A DNA stretch of 64,000 nucleotides from NCBI RefSeq assembly GCF_002994745.2, contig NC_037094.1, positions 63,086,639-63,150,638 of the forward strand, given 5' to 3'. The DNA comes from Rosa chinensis (lineage: Eukaryota > Streptophyta > Magnoliopsida > Rosales > Rosaceae). The translations under genes were made by a program, and so were the position numbers. This document shows, piece after piece, positions 1-12,588 of this stretch (its first letter is position 1; each line of letters opens with the position of its first letter). The notes under the pieces are model-generated. The model saw only the letters and a list, made by a program, of their open reading frames with translations. It searched no databases and was not told the DNA's origin.

Positions 1-1136
1 CAACATCTAGGATTAAAGGCGAAGGGCACAAAAAAATAGGAATCTAGGCAATCATTAATTCTTGATTAGCAACTACTTGACACACCACACTAATTAGGTG
101 AAGCTAGTGAACAAAAGAACCACCAATTGTATCACACATCACAAATCTCAACACATAACAAAGAGAGTGGTTAATTCCCTAAATTCATGCATCAAGAATC
201 AGTTAACATAATTAGAGTGCACCCATATGAAATTACATTATTTATCACTTGAAAAATATGCCAATTACATCAAAATTGAGCTAGAGTTAGAAACCCTAGC
301 TCCCAAAAATAACTACTCACAACCCATATTCATGAGCATCAAAATTACAAAATTCAAATAGCAAAGAGTAGAGAAGTGTAGGAGAAAACAAGGATAGTCA
401 CACATAGCTATGAAGCTAGCGTGACTAGCCTTGAATTACAACCCCACAAAATACCCAAATCTTGAATCTTGTAGAAATTGAGTCCCTTGGTGGATCGTTG
501 AAACTTTGTATATATGAGTAGTCCTTCAAATCTCAAAATAAAATATAAAGAAAAGAGGAAAAAATGGAGGAAGAAGAAGATGGGAGAAGAGAGCAGCCCA
601 AAGGGCTGCCTCTGTTTTGGTGCGGCTACTATCCGGTTGAAGAGGAATAGGGTTGGTTCTATATATACATATCAAGAGAGAGGAGGGAATAGGTTGGATG
701 AGTGGCTGATGTTGGTTCAGAAGAGGGTCAGGGACATGTGGCTGGAAGAGATTGGAATGATGAAGTCTGGGTTTGCAGGGAAAAATAAGAGAGAAGCTAG
801 GGAAAGTGGGTCTGCCACGTTTTAGCCTTTAATTGGCTCAAGTTAATTGAACAACTTAATTAAATATACAAACGTGAATATGGCTGACATGATTAATTAA
901 TCATGGTTTGATGACTTGATCAATTAATTGAATCAATGATTAATTAATCCAACTTTTTCTTTTCTTCATTTCTCTACCATTTACTCTGATTTTGCATTAT
1001 TTTCTTCCGATATCTTTGACTCTGCTTATTTCCTACAAAATAAATAAAAATAAAGTAATTACATAATAATTGACTTGAGGATTAACTTATTTATAGTGTT
1101 TTAGATACAATTACGTGCATAAAAATGCGTGTAATC
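1..1136. other. non-coding left flank, probable repeat
   Basis: AT-rich sequence with no believable gene; the 103-codon frame at 514-825 is lysine-rich low-complexity sequence. The stretch ends in a hairpin at 1110-1135, with an 11-bp stem (two G-T pairs) and an AAAA loop. The reverse complement starts TGATTACACGCAT, so this could be the end of a minus-strand mobile element, but no partner end is inside the window. Confidence 0.3.
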
Positions 1137-1324
1137 AGTAATTAACAGAAGAATAAGTCAATCAACAACCTTCTTCAATTCCCTAGTCAACATGGATTAT
1201 TTAACAGAAGGATAATGACTCTAACTGAAACACCTACTATCCTGACAGAAGAAACAAAAGTTCTCTCTGGTCCTTCGAGATCGATGAAGAACACACCAAA
1301 AATACCAAAACCCCAAATCCAACT

Positions 1325-2165
1325 ATGAATGGCGAATCTGGAACTCATGAACACTCGCACTCAAACTCAACCCCGAAAGTCAACAACGGAAGGTTCTCCA
1401 TCTCTCCTGTCGTCATCGTCACCCATCTCTGCTTTCTCGCTCGCACTCATTGAATTAGTTTTATCGCTCGCACTCACTCGCAAGGTTCTCCCTTGATTTC
1501 TGGATATAATTTGGTTTGATTTCAATTCAGTTTCTCTAGGGTTTATATTATTGCATTTGGGTTTCACGGCTGTGCTTTTTATTTAGGCATTGCCCTCTCT
1601 CTCTCTCTCTCGACCTTTCAAGCTTGTTAAAGCTTCAATTTTTTAGGTTGTATATATGTTTCACTTGTATATTGGTTCTGTATCACTCTGATTTTTGATT
1701 CAAAGACCTCACTGATGTCCTTATTTCTTGTCCTCCCTGCTAATCCCCTTTGAACAGAAAACCAATATACAACCTCAATGTGCAATTAGAGATGGTTGAC
1801 CGTTTCAGTGATGAGCTTCGTTTTGAATTCCACTTCATTAACGATGCAAGTTTTAATCGAAAGAGGTCTTTAGATTAAGTTTTTGATAGTCTGTATGTGT
1901 TAATTAGATCATTATCTATTGGTTGACTACTTTATATTAGTTTAAGGCTCAGTTTGGAACATTTTGTTCTCCATATTACTTCCTAATTAACTGTGATATC
2001 CAGTGTTCTTTGGCAGGGGTAAGTCCCTCATAATTCCATTTTCTAAAGCTTGTAAGCAGGTTTTTGTTTGCTCCTTATCGTGGACAGGCTTTCCACATTG
2101 CTATCCCTGATTCCGTGGTTTCCCTTTTCCTACGACGGCAACACTTGAGGAACCTTGGTAATGTC
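1325..2165 (+). pseudogene. exon-like pieces of an unidentified spliced host gene
   Basis: I do not recognise this gene. Three short pieces look like exons. One is an ATG at 1325 followed by 42 codons rich in Ser, His and Asn. The second, around 1758-1851, follows an AG and reads as a hydrophilic stretch ending FEFHFINDA. The third, about 2089-2160, follows GACAG, reads AFHIAIPDSVVSLFLRRQHL and ends at a GTAATG donor. The text from 2165 to about 4350 has intron- or UTR-like T-rich sequence and no long frame. It may be a live gene with small exons, a relic or a non-coding transcript; the sequence alone does not decide. Confidence 0.3.
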
Positions 2166-4454
2166 ATCTATACTACCATCACTAGATAACAGTCACTAGT
2201 TACTGCATTACCTGGATTAAGGATTATATCTGCTTTTCTTGGGTAATGATTACATGTGCGTTTGGTTAGTAACATGATTTGCTCATTAGTACTAGGTCAG
2301 TTCCAAGTTTGTGTCATTTTGACTGAGTCTGCTTCTTTTGGACCCAATTTTATATTCTCCCATTATTTCCAAATGATATATTATCACTCTGTTAATAACA
2401 TACACATACTTCATGTTGTGTGAAAATTTGGAGCCTTGACAAGGCTTCAAAGGCAAAACTTTTTCAATGCATCAACTTCTGTGTTATTAATGAGGTCCAT
2501 CCCAAGAACAGGGGACAAAATTCTCTAAAAGATCTGATACATTATGTCAGGCAACCTTGGAGTGGTGATTTAACTAGATTTTTGGTGTAAAGTAAAGAAA
2601 CAACGTCATTGATCAAGTGAAGAGGTTAGAACCTCAATTTAGGTTGGCTTAAAAGGAATGGTCAGGCCCATGGCTGGCTCCTATGTGGTCTGGGGTTTGA
2701 ACCCTCTCACGGTACCTACCTTGCTATTGTTGTTTGAGTATATGGTAGATTTCTCTGCCATGTTTTCTTTTAATTTTTCAGGTATCCTCAATACATGGTA
2801 GTTTTGAATAACGTTATGGTTTTGGGTGTTTAATGAAGGTTTTCCTCATGAGGTATCCTTGATTTGTGTAGGTCTCTGTAAAGATATAAGACGGTTGTCA
2901 TTTGGATGATTTTAGTTGAACTGAAATTGAACCAGGTTAGTGGAGAAGGAAAATACAGACATAGGTATGTTTATTGCTTTGAGTCTTTAGTGTGCTCAAT
3001 ATTGCATGTAATTCAACGTTTTGATTGTTTTTCAAGTGAAGGTATTGTTATTGTTCTCTTCTTAATGTTTCTTTTCTTTCATTGAAGTGCAGATGCAGAA
3101 CTTTGACATATTTTGGTGATTCTCAAAACAGATAACAGTGTAGAGGTAACAAGGCCATTTTGTTCAGTTACTTGCTTAGTTTGATGCGCATTAGGCTTCT
3201 TCTTCTTCTTCTTCTTTTTCCTGAAAACTCCTTGATCATTTAGAACTTTTTTTCACTAGTTGTCCTTTCTTATAGTAGTTTGTTGGTACAAACTTAATTT
3301 ACTAATCTTTCTCTATGCTAAAGTGGGAATCTTAAACATGCATGCAATATATACATTAAATTTCGTTTTAAATGAATTGCAGTGTTTGTACTGTTTGGTC
3401 TCAAATCAATCGACTTGTAGAATTGGCATGCATTGAACTCCTCCTCTGGTTTTTGTATTACCTTTTTTATTTTGCAATTTAGGTATGTCAAATTGAAAGA
3501 ATGAAACAAAAGTTAGGCTCACGTAAAATATGCATCTGCACATTTTTTTTCCTAGAACTGTTAGGCTCAAAAAATGTTTGTTTCAATTTATTGAGCAGAG
3601 ACCAGTTTTGTTTCTTAAAATCTTCATGCTTTTACTTTTATAATGCATAGTACATTAGAAGAGTAATAGCTACACATGGTCTCCACTCTCCATATCCATA
3701 TCAGATGACCCATCACCATCTTCATAATAGGCACTAAGGTATATACAGTGCAGCTGTGGAGGATTCTATATAGCTTTGCTCTACATTATGTTTTGCAGGC
3801 CACGACGCTTTTAAGGACAAGATACTCATACTATTAATACTAGAAGTAAAAGCCGGAAAATAATATATGTCATAAATCTTTCATCTCGTCATTATGGTTT
3901 TTGCTTCACATAAGTTAAATCCAAGTATACCACTCAATTTGTAACTTTGTAACAAGATTTCCTTGTCACAATAATCTGTTACTTTCTCTTGCAGAGTCTT
4001 TGTTGGGATTCTGTTCTGTTTGGCTGGACTTAAACATTAGTGGTGGATCATTGAGAATCAGCTGAGGCAAAGGTAAATGGTTGGTCAAATTTAACAACTG
4101 ATCTACTATTTACTGCAGGCAATTTGCTGAACGTTCACAGTTCAGAAACTCCAATACATAGCTGAACCAGAGAGAAATGTGCAAGCTATTTTCCTATAGT
4201 AAGAGTGGAGCTGTTCCACCTACAAGTGTTGTGTGGTTGTAAACTTGTAAATAAACAGCTTCGAGATTATCTCAAAGTCTTTGACATAGATCTTTGTGAA
4301 CATTTGCTTGTGGAATTTTTCATATGTAAATATTACTCTAATTTATAATAAAAAGTAATTCATTTACTCAAAGCCTCATAGGAGATTTTATTAGATTGTG
4401 TAAGAAATTAATAATAAATTAAATGTAATTAAATTTCAAAGAGCATGTTAAATT
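2166..4454. other. non-coding, intron/UTR-like stretch
   Basis: T-rich sequence with scattered splice-like AG and GT sites and a run of CTT repeats near 3200. I see no supported coding frame. Confidence 0.3.
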
Positions 4455-4764
4455 GTTAATTGTTAAAAAGGGCCTTGCATCTACTAAATGCAAGGATTGA
4501 TATGCAAGGAATTGTCCTTGTATATGATGAGTTAACCATAGTTAACCTCAAGGGTTGAATTCCTTGCATTTGAGATGAACAATTCCTTGCATTTGTAAAC
4601 TCAAATGCAATGAATTTTCAAGTTGTTGTATTTGCTCTTTTGCAAGAGCCTCTTTGCAAGGACTCAAATGCAAGGAATATTCCTTGCATTTGGGTTAATG
4701 CAACGAATTTCCAGCTTTTTACAAGGAAAATGATTCCTTGCAAAAGGCCTTTTTTCTTGTAGTG
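4455..4764. mobile_element. CACTA-like MITE (one clear end)
   Basis: On the minus strand the right end reads CACTACAAGAAAAAAGGCC, the terminal motif typical of plant CACTA (En/Spm) elements and their MITEs. The left end keeps only an AAAAAGGGCCTTGCAT version of the sub-terminal sequence and lacks the outer CACTACAAG. The body is made of repeats of TTCCTTGCATTTG in both orientations, as expected for CACTA sub-terminal repeats. There is no transposase, so it would be a deletion derivative moved in trans. The target duplication is not visible because the left end is degraded. Confidence 0.5.
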
Positions 4765-5267
4765 AAGTAAAACGTACAAAGGTTTCTGATCATCATGCAA
4801 CTAGCTATTTTGTTTACAATAATCAAATTTCAGGTGCATGCACCAATCTATTCCCCGCCAAAATCTCTAACGGGTAAATTTATTATCATACCAAAACTGA
4901 AAAAAAAAAAATTATGGAAACAGCACTTGACCTTCAACTCAGCATAAATTTTGGTAAGTTAAGTTTTAAAAATATTACATTGGTACCTGAAATTTTGCCC
5001 CAATCTAACATAAGTACTAGAGTCGTTAACTACGTAACGCCGTTAGCCAATTGAAATAACTTGAAGGGTACGTACTTTTGAACTTTCCTTTCTTGTCTTT
5101 AACCCTATTCATTTTCCCAATTTGAATTACTCACTCTGACCTAACATAAGTACTGGAGTTGTTAACTACATAACGACGTTAGCCAATTGAAATAACTTGA
5201 AGGGTACTTTTGAACTTTCCTTTCTTGTCTTTAACCCTATCTGTTTTACCCAATTGGAATCACTCAC

Positions 5268-5722
5268 TGTTAACATTAGAGATCCGAGGGGTCTCTAGTT
5301 AGCTTTAGAGAAAGAGAGAGAGAGAGACACACGAGAAGTATAGTGGTTCGTCTCCCGCCTTAGCCGGAGACTACGTCCACTTGAATATTGTACTATGTGT
5401 GTTTAGGATTACAAAGTGTGTAATGGAGTGGTTTTAGTTGTGGGAGGAGGCATTCCTTTTATAGGTGAAGGAAGCCATCTCCTTTACATTTTCTTAGATG
5501 TTGGATGTAGAAATCACTATTCTAGTCTAGAAAGCATGTTTGTGAAGGCAACTTGGCAAAGCCGGAAAGGTGGCTTCCCGGCGACGTATTTGCCACTTCC
5601 GGATACCGTAGCGTAGCTTGAACATAGGGCTACAAGATGCAAGTAGTGGTTGGATCCCATGAGGGTGTTGTTTATGCTTGGTGAGGTAGCAAACTATCCA
5701 TGTATACTGAGAGGTATCTACA
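5268..5722 (-). mobile_element. LTR of small gypsy-like family E, copy 1
   Basis: A 455-bp LTR on the minus strand, TGTAGATACC at its start and TGTTAACA at its end, with a TATA motif (CCTATAAAAGG) at 5465-5455. It is preceded on the plus strand by CTCAC, as is copy 2. To its right, 5723-5957 looks like the polypurine tract and 3' internal end of the element: its first bases resemble the sequence inside the left LTR of element C. The internal sequence then stops abruptly in host repeat, so the rest of the element is deleted. Confidence 0.7.
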
Positions 5723-5957
5723 AGTCCCGAAGTCCCCGAGTAAGAGGAGCTTCTTGGTTGGGGAGTTATATGAAGTCATCAAGCATAAACAATGTCCGAG
5801 AGGCGCCTAGCCCCTACAAGTCCCCGAACTCCTTAAGCAAGAAGGGACTCGTTTAACCTGCACAATGAGACAAAAAACCCGCATATGTAGAATGCTTTGT
5901 TGTATTGGTTACCGCTCATATTAATGGAATGCGAAAAGAAGTCGATTTGTTGCAAGC
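5723..5957 (-). mobile_element. internal remnant of element E
   Basis: About 235 bp joined to the inner side of LTR copy 1. It includes AGTCCCGAAGTCCCCGAG and a TTGGTTGGGGAGTT match to the same place in element C, so it is probably Tat-like polypurine tract and adjacent DNA. No coding sequence remains. Confidence 0.5.
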
Positions 5958-6195
5958 GTAACGTCGTTAGCCAATTGAAATAACTTGAAGGGTACGTACT
6001 TTTGAACTTTCCTTTCTTGTCTTTAACCCTATTCATTTTCCCAATTTGAATTACTCACTCTAACCTAACATAAGTACTGGAGTTGTTAACTACGTAACGG
6101 CGTTAGCCAATTGAAATAACTTGAAGGGTACGTACTTTTGAACTTTCCTTTCTTGTCTTTAACCCTATCTGTTTTACGCAATTGGAATCACTCAC

Positions 6196-6652
6196 TGTTA
6201 ACGTTAGAGATCCGAGGGGTCTCTAGTTAGCTTTAGAGAAAGAGAGAGAGAGAGAGACACACGACAAGTATAGTGGTTCGTCTCCCGCCTTAGCGGGAGA
6301 CTACGTCTACTTGAATATTGTACTATGTGTGTTTGGGATTACAAAGTGTGTAATGGAGTGGTTTTAGTTGTGGGAGGAGGCTTTCCTTTTATAGGTGAAG
6401 GAAGCCATCTCCTTTACATTTTCTTAGATGTGGGATGTAGAAATCACTATTCTAGTCTAGAAAGCATGTTTGTGAAGGCAACTTGGCAAAGCCGAAAAGG
6501 TGGCTTCCCGGCGACGTATTTGCCACTTCCGGATACCGTAGTGTAGCTTGAACATAGGGCTACAAGATGCAAGTAGTGGTTGGATCCCATGAGGGTGTTG
6601 TTTATGCTTGGTGAGGTAGCAAACTATCCATGTATAGTGAGAGGTATCTACA
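6196..6652 (-). mobile_element. solo LTR of family E, copy 2
   Basis: A 457-bp LTR nearly identical to copy 1, flanked on both sides by CTCAC (6191-6195 and 6653-6657). A complete target duplication around one LTR marks a solo LTR left by recombination between the two LTRs of a full element. It sits at the same host position as copy 1, so the two arose by segmental duplication and not by two insertions. Confidence 0.8.
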
Positions 6653-6784
6653 CTCACTTTAACCTAACATAAGTACTGGAGTCGTTAACTATGTAACGGC
6701 ATTAGCCAATTGAAATAGCTTAAAGGGTACTTTTGAACTTTCCTTTCTTGTCTTTAACCCTATCCGTTTTCCTTAATTTGAATC

Positions 6785-7184
6785 GGACAATTCCCAGGTT
6801 CACCCCTTGGATGAATCAGCATTTTCACCCTCTCTTATGATTAACGCATAATAACTTTATAATTTTTTAATCCAACTATTCATGTTGTATAATGCAATAC
6901 AAATATTAGCTCTGCAAAAAATCAATCAAATTGAAGACCTTTTAGTTATTCATTTCTATAAAATACATGGATGTTTTATCATAATAGCAGTAAGTGTTGT
7001 TAAAACCGTCCATTTGTTTGATTCAATTAGATAATTAAACGATTTCCGATTCGATTGATTTTTTACAGAGATGATCTTTAAAGGTTAATTTAAAATATAG
7101 ATTGTTGGATTATAAATTTATTGAGTAAAAGTGAGTTAATCGACAATGATGGTGAATATGCTTGTTCACCCCTAAGAATTGTTC
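6785..7184. mobile_element. possible 400-bp MITE
   Basis: Imperfect terminal inverted repeats of about 14 bp (GGACAATTCCCAGG on the left, GAACAATTCTTAGG on the right when reversed), flanked by GAATC at 6780-6784 and 7185-7189. The interior is AT-rich and non-coding. The five-base flank does not fit a common plant MITE superfamily, and a second copy of the end-like motif follows at 7185, so the limits are uncertain. Confidence 0.35.
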
Positions 7185-7627
7185 GAATCAGACAATTCTC
7201 GATCAGGTTCATTTGAAGCCCCACCCCTTATTTTTTGCTTCAAAGGTCGATTCTGTGATGGTCCTTGATCAAGCTCCTGGAATGTAGTACATTGTTCTTT
7301 GTTCATGGCTCCGATTAAGTTAGCATCCAGTCGCCAGGGATATGTCACCCACATACTTGTTCGAGGTCTTTCTGCGTCGAAGTCATCTTGGTAGGTGTTA
7401 AGTAGCTCATGGAGGAGTTGGGATTGGAGTCGAAATTCATCGGGGAATTTATTGCTTTCGGCTTGAATAGAGAATTGGGCTTTTCTCAGATTGAAGAACA
7501 ATGAAAGGGAGGAGCAATTCAGAAAATGGGTTGAGGAATGAGTCATAGGGTTAGGAGGATTTGTGAGGATTTTGGTATAGCAGATGTTGGGGTAAAACAC
7601 GAAGACATTTGGGGATGATTTCTTCAC
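7172..7627 (-). CDS. hypothetical 151-codon ORF next to element A
   Basis: An open frame of 151 codons that runs away from the insertion point of element A. The middle (around residues 50-120) has a mixed, protein-like composition, including TSMWVTYPWRLDANLIGAM, and is not low-complexity. I recognise no family. Its 3' end overlaps the end of the possible MITE by about 12 bp. It could be an exon of a host gene or a chance frame. Confidence 0.25.
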   Translation of the reverse strand: MKKSSPNVFVFYPNICYTKILTNPPNPMTHSSTHFLNCSSLSLFFNLRKAQFSIQAESNKFPDEFRLQSQLLHELLNTYQDDFDAERPRTSMWVTYPWRLDANLIGAMNKEQCTTFQELDQGPSQNRPLKQKIRGGASNEPDRELSDSNNS

Positions 7628-7666
7628 ATTTGTAGGATCAAAGGCTTTCGTTAAGGTAGCAGATTC

Positions 7667-8275
7667 TGTTTGAGCCCAGAAGTAATTTTGGCAAGATCCT
7701 TTAAGTGGATCCTAGCATAGCGGGCCGATACCTGCGGCCCAAAAATAAGCCTACTTGGATTTGGGTTATAGCTTCACCCATTCTGTAATCCATAAGGAAA
7801 ACGAGCCCTTATTGGAGTCAAGTAGTAGAGATTGAATAGGAAACTTCAATCAATAATCCTTCTATGACAAGGAACAGTCGAAACCCTAGGTATAAATACC
7901 AGGTTTCAAGGATGAATTAGACACAACTCTCGTAACACCCTCGCAACCCAGCGAAGTTAAAGTCACGCTTTAGCAAAACCCGTGCTTTCTCCAAACTTCC
8001 CGGTGATTGCTCTGCTCAACCTGCAACGTTTGAGTATCGATTCAGTGTCGCGAAGAGATCACAATCAAAGCCCTTACTCGTAAGGCAAGAAGTCCTTTTC
8101 CGGAAGGCAGAGAAAAGAGCCTTGTGACGAGGTTGATGCTCTCCTCGTCCACAGCGCTTGATTCAAGAAGTCAGGTCAAGGGACTCCCCGACAACTGCAC
8201 CCCACGGTGCTGGCACGCCTGCGCACACGCTCAAAAGAGACAGTTTGCAAGCCAACTGGTTTTTGGAGCCAAACA
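7667..8275 (+). repeat. 5' LTR of element A
   Basis: 609 bp, TG...CA. It has a TATA box (TATAAATA at 7891). Compared with the 3' LTR it lacks about 80 bp after AACTCTC. The primer-binding region follows at 8276 (TTTTGGCATGCCCAGTGGGA); the primer tRNA is not identified. Confidence 0.9.
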
Positions 8276-8315
8276 TTTTGGCATGCCCAGTGGGACCTGT
8301 GCATAGCGTTTCTTC

Positions 8316-11300
8316 GTGAACATAACCATTGGGAAGTCAGGCGAAAACCCTTACCAAAAGGTTTACGCTAACTGCTCAAAGCATAAGACCTCCAGTTACA
8401 GACCGCATTCTTGTGCGGATTGTCGTGGTCTTTCTGAAGAACAAGTGACTCAAAGGTTTTCTCACCCCCAATCATCCGACATGTCGACTGAACAGGGAGA
8501 GAATCACCCACCCGCTATTGAGGGTCAGAATGTCACTACTAACCAGGAAAGCGAGCCTGTTAACACTACCGTTATCTCTAATGCTGCGGAAAGTGAAGAA
8601 AGAGAGGCTTTCGTTCCGAAGCCTATTCCAGAGGGAGCGACTTTCGAGGAAAAGCACACTATCATCATGGAGAATAACGAGACACATCGTAAAAAGGTAG
8701 CTGCTGACTTCGACAGGGAAATCGCAAGGACAGACCAGCTCATACGCGAACTAGATCAGCGCATTGCCCAGCGTGCTGAGGATACTAAGCAACAAATTGC
8801 ACGATCTGAGAATGCAGTAAGGGCCCATGCCAGAGGTATCGCCGATGAGCATAGTCAGCGCCAAAAGGAAGTCATGGAAGCTATCGCGAGCCAAGCCAAG
8901 CAGACTGCGTTAGATTTGGCAGGTCTTCGTAAAGATGGTTCTAACCTTGCAACAGAGGTCGCCATGTAGAGAGCCGAGTTGAACCAGGCTAAAGAGGCAT
9001 TGAACAAAGCTTTAAGAGATCCTAATGCCATCCTCGGGTCACTTGGCCAGCCCTCCGATTCTGGTAAATATATACCACCAAATGCTCGGGAGAAAGCGAG
9101 CAGCAGTACGGCTACTCCATCTGCATTGGCTACTGCCGCGTCAGCCAAGAATAAGGAAAGAGCCTTAGTCATCGGGGTAATTAACAAGCCCACTCCACCG
9201 GCCCCGCAAAAAGATAAGATTCGGAAAACTGGTGATGGTACTCCTGACGATCCTGTTGTGTTTACTCAGTATGACAGTGACGGGGCGGAGAATGTCTATC
9301 ATGAACTCCCAGACAATTACTATGGCATTGATCAGACAGGCAACCCGGTCAAAATAACAGCTCTGGTAAAGGATGTACCCATCCCAACGGTAACTCTTTA
9401 GCAATCTACTAATCCTCAGACCATTCGCCTCGGAGAAGAACAACGACTGGCAGCCAGGCTATACCTCTGTAGAATGCCCGCCAAAACGTGGCAACACCTC
9501 CCCTTCGTCCGGGCTATGTGAGACGGGAAGAGGTTGAGGAGATGATCAGGCTGGCTAATCCTAGGGCCCACCTAGATGGGGTCTATGAGGGACAGTTCCC
9601 ACCGCATATAATGCTCGCGCCTTTTCCCAGAGGCTATAAAAATATCATATTCTCTACTTTTTCAGGAAAGGATACTGAAGACGCGGTAACCCATCTGGCC
9701 AGGTTTAAGGTGCAGTGCAGTCCGTACCAGAACGATGACGTCCTCAAGTGTAGGATCTTTGGCACTTCTTTGTCTGGCGCGGCTTGTAGATGGTTTTCTA
9801 AACTGCAACCAGGGTCAGTGATTGATTGGCCAGCCATGGAGAAGCTCTTTCGAGAGATTTTTGGAGCTATTGAGCCGGAAGTTGACTTAGCATCTCTCAC
9901 CTAGATGGCCCAACAGCCCACCGAGTCCGCTGTCTCTTATCTCCAACGCTTTCAGATCCAGAAGCCCAAATTAAGCATGATATTGCCTGAAAGGGAGTTG
10001 GTTAAACTTGCAATCAAAGGTCTGGGGCCTCGCCAACGAAAGAAGCAACATGGCAACATGATTCAGTCAATGGGAGAGCTTATCACAGAGGTCGGTAGCT
10101 TCGAGCATCTCCTCCGAGAAACTGACGCTAGAAAAAATGCGTCCAAAAGGACATATGTGCCAGGTAAACACCGCACCGTAGCAGCGCTAAGCTACCAGCC
10201 GACTACTTATGATCCCTACTACCACCGTCCTAGTGAAGAAATGTTCCAGGATGAAGAAGAGGAAGAGGAGAATGATCTCTCTGCTTTTGAGCTGACAGGA
10301 AGGAAGAACACAGCCTTGAAACAACTGAAGATATCTAAGGACCCTGTCAAACTCAAATCTGTAGCCTTCACCAAACCTGAATTCGCGACGTATACATATG
10401 ATGCCAATAAGGTACATGAGATTTTAGATGAGATGATCACCGCGAAGATGGTGAAGACAGACTTTGGACCTTTTCCTCGTCCAGATCAGCTAAAGGGTAA
10501 AAAGTACTGCAAATTCCACAACTTGTGGAATCATAATACAGCTGATTGTGTGAAGCTGAAGGATCAGATTCAGGTATGGCTCAATAATGGTAGTTTGCAG
10601 GTGGAAGCTTCGGGGACCGCGGCAGCGCTTGTAGATCTGAACCCTTTTCCCGACACCGGAGTCAACATGGTTGATGTGAACTGGCCCAAGCAGAACTAGA
10701 GGAAACCAACCCTAGACTTGGCCACCAAGGGAAAAGAAGAAAATAAAAATAAAGTCCCGGTGAAAAGGAAGGCCAGACCAGTCAGCGCAGCCTCACCAGT
10801 GGTCCTTTGTTCGTGATGCAAGGAAGAATGTGGCATCCAAGTGTCACACGAAGAGGACGAGCAAACATTTCTTTTTGGCTCTTTCCCGCCAATCAAGTGG
10901 GCTTCGCCATCTCGAAATTATCAACCTTCGAGCCCAAGAGCAAGAGACAACACCGAGTCACCGTCATCCCCAAGGGACTCCAACTTGTTCAAAAAGCTGA
11001 AGGCAGCTGCAGCAAAAAAAAAATAAGATGGCAAGGACAAAGATGTTTTGACGAAATCCTACATCCCACCTGCTTCAACTTCCACCATCAAGGAAGGCAA
11101 GTGGTACACCAGGGAAAAAGGGAAAGCAGTGGAGATCAGTCCTTCTAAGAAAAGAAAGCTGCAGCGCAGGTTTGGTGAAGCCAAGCGAACGCTGGAGGCT
11201 CTAGACCAGGGTCTGATCAAACCTTCGCAACTGGTCATATCTCTTGAGCAATATCAGAAGGAGATGGAGGCATTAGCCGCTAAGCCATTGGTGGCTCCCC

Positions 11301-11545
11301 GTAGTTTCAAAAGCAAGCACGCTCGGAGTCAGGGGCCTCTAAGCCTAGTGTTTTCTGCAGGATCACTAACGAGCGAACACCTCCGCCAGCTAGGAAGGCG
11401 AGCTCACCAACTAAGCGGCCACATGTCAGGCGCAGGTTGTTTCGCGAGGAACCAGATATCAAATCCTCGGTCTTTGAGAGACTGGGGGGCAAGGACAACA
11501 CTGCAGAAGCTTCACAGTGGAGACCTAAAAAAGTCCAAAGTGTAG
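8316..11545 (+). pseudogene. element A Gag (broken)
   Basis: Structural capsid-nucleocapsid protein of A. From the start ATG at 8316 the first part is a charged, coiled-coil-like region (8600-9000). A retrotransposon Gag domain follows at about 9640-9990 (start FSGKDTEDAVTHLARFKV), then a CX2HX4HX4C zinc-knuckle-like motif near 10507 (CKFHNLWNHNTADC). Breaks: in-frame TAG at 8967 and 9399, a frameshift near 9400-9488, TAG at 9902, TAG at 10697, further stops near 10815 and 11024, and a frameshift near 11380 before the protease region. The same reading frame runs across these breaks, so it was once one polyprotein. Confidence 0.8.
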
Positions 11546-12588
11546 TGGTCGCGCCCCCAAAACAGAGTATAGCAAGGGAGGCGGTGCAGGAACACAAGCA
11601 GTGTGAGGTAAAAGGCCTTACGGAAGAGTCATTGGTAGACCGTTTGGCTAAGCAGTTCAACACCGACATCCCGCTTGATGAGCCTAAGCTCAACCTTGAG
11701 GAGGACATGGACGAGACAGATACAGTTGATACCTCTTGCAACATGGTTTACGTGTTTCCGGCGAAGTACGCACTGCTAGTCGCCGCGCAAGAATGTATTG
11801 AAACTGAGGAGAACAGTGAACAACCTCTACAGATTACTTCAGCGGCAACGACACCTGTCGAGGAGGCTGTGTTACTGGCAACAGAGGACGCCAATGGCAA
11901 GGAGTTCTTCATGAGCTTTACAAGGCCAACCCCAGCCATGGTTCAACACATGAGGCCTCTGTACATCACAGCGGAGATTGGTGGTACCAAGGTTGGCAAA
12001 ATCATGGTTGATACTGGAGCAGCAGTCAATGTCATCACAACAAGAACCATGCATTTACTTGGGATTAAGAAAGAGAAGATCCAGTCTAAATCTCTCATGC
12101 TCAAGAACTTCGCGGGGACTGTAATGAAAACATTGGGGTTATTGTTCCTGCGTGTCAAGGTAGGCCCCGCTGAGGGCGTTTATGCTTTCTTCGTGACAGA
12201 CTGCTACGCGGCTTACAGTGCCATTCTAGGCAGGGATTGGATCCACCGAAGTTACTGTGTCCCGTCAACTCTTCATCATGAACTGATAATGTGGAACAGG
12301 GTAACAGATAAAGCTGAGGTGGTCAAAGCGGATCCTCGCCCGTTCTCTGTTTCCTCAAATTATGTAGATGCCAGGTACTACTTGGAGCCTATTACTCCAT
12401 TACAGGTCAGTGGCATCGATGAGAAAGGCCGCCCCGCAGGGGTGACAGCCTCTGAATTGGCACAGTGGGGGCTCACGCTTGCAAAAGAAGGCCTGGAAAG
12501 GCCTGGTCACGCTATGCCCAAACCCCTAACGATTAATGGATTACGACCTTCCAGAGGAAGGCACAGAGGCCTTCCACTCACTGTATGA
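11437..12588 (+). pseudogene. element A protease region
   Basis: The frame holds a retropepsin active-site motif, VDTGAAVNVI, at about residues 190-200 (near 12007), followed by ILGRDWIHR, the second conserved protease block. The protease would cleave the Gag-Pol polyprotein in the virus-like particle. About 180 acidic linker residues precede it. The frame ends near 12588 through a frameshift: the downstream RT frame is offset by one base and opens at 12536. Confidence 0.8.

Larger units (their letters stand above)
5005..6780. repeat. 136-bp monomers within a 928-bp tandem duplication
   Basis: A monomer of about 136 bp (beginning near CTAACATAAGTACTGGAG and containing TTAGCCAATTGAAATA) occurs at about 5005, 5141, 5960, 6064 and 6663. 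A larger unit made of two monomers plus an LTR is duplicated: 5035-5957 matches the segment starting near 5963, an offset of 928 bp measured at the LTR starts (5268 and 6196). No gene lies inside. Confidence 0.75.

Noticed and set aside
514..825. 103-codon open frame on the plus strand
   Set aside because: Lys/Glu/Arg-rich low-complexity sequence, no domain, in an AT-rich non-coding stretch; likely chance.
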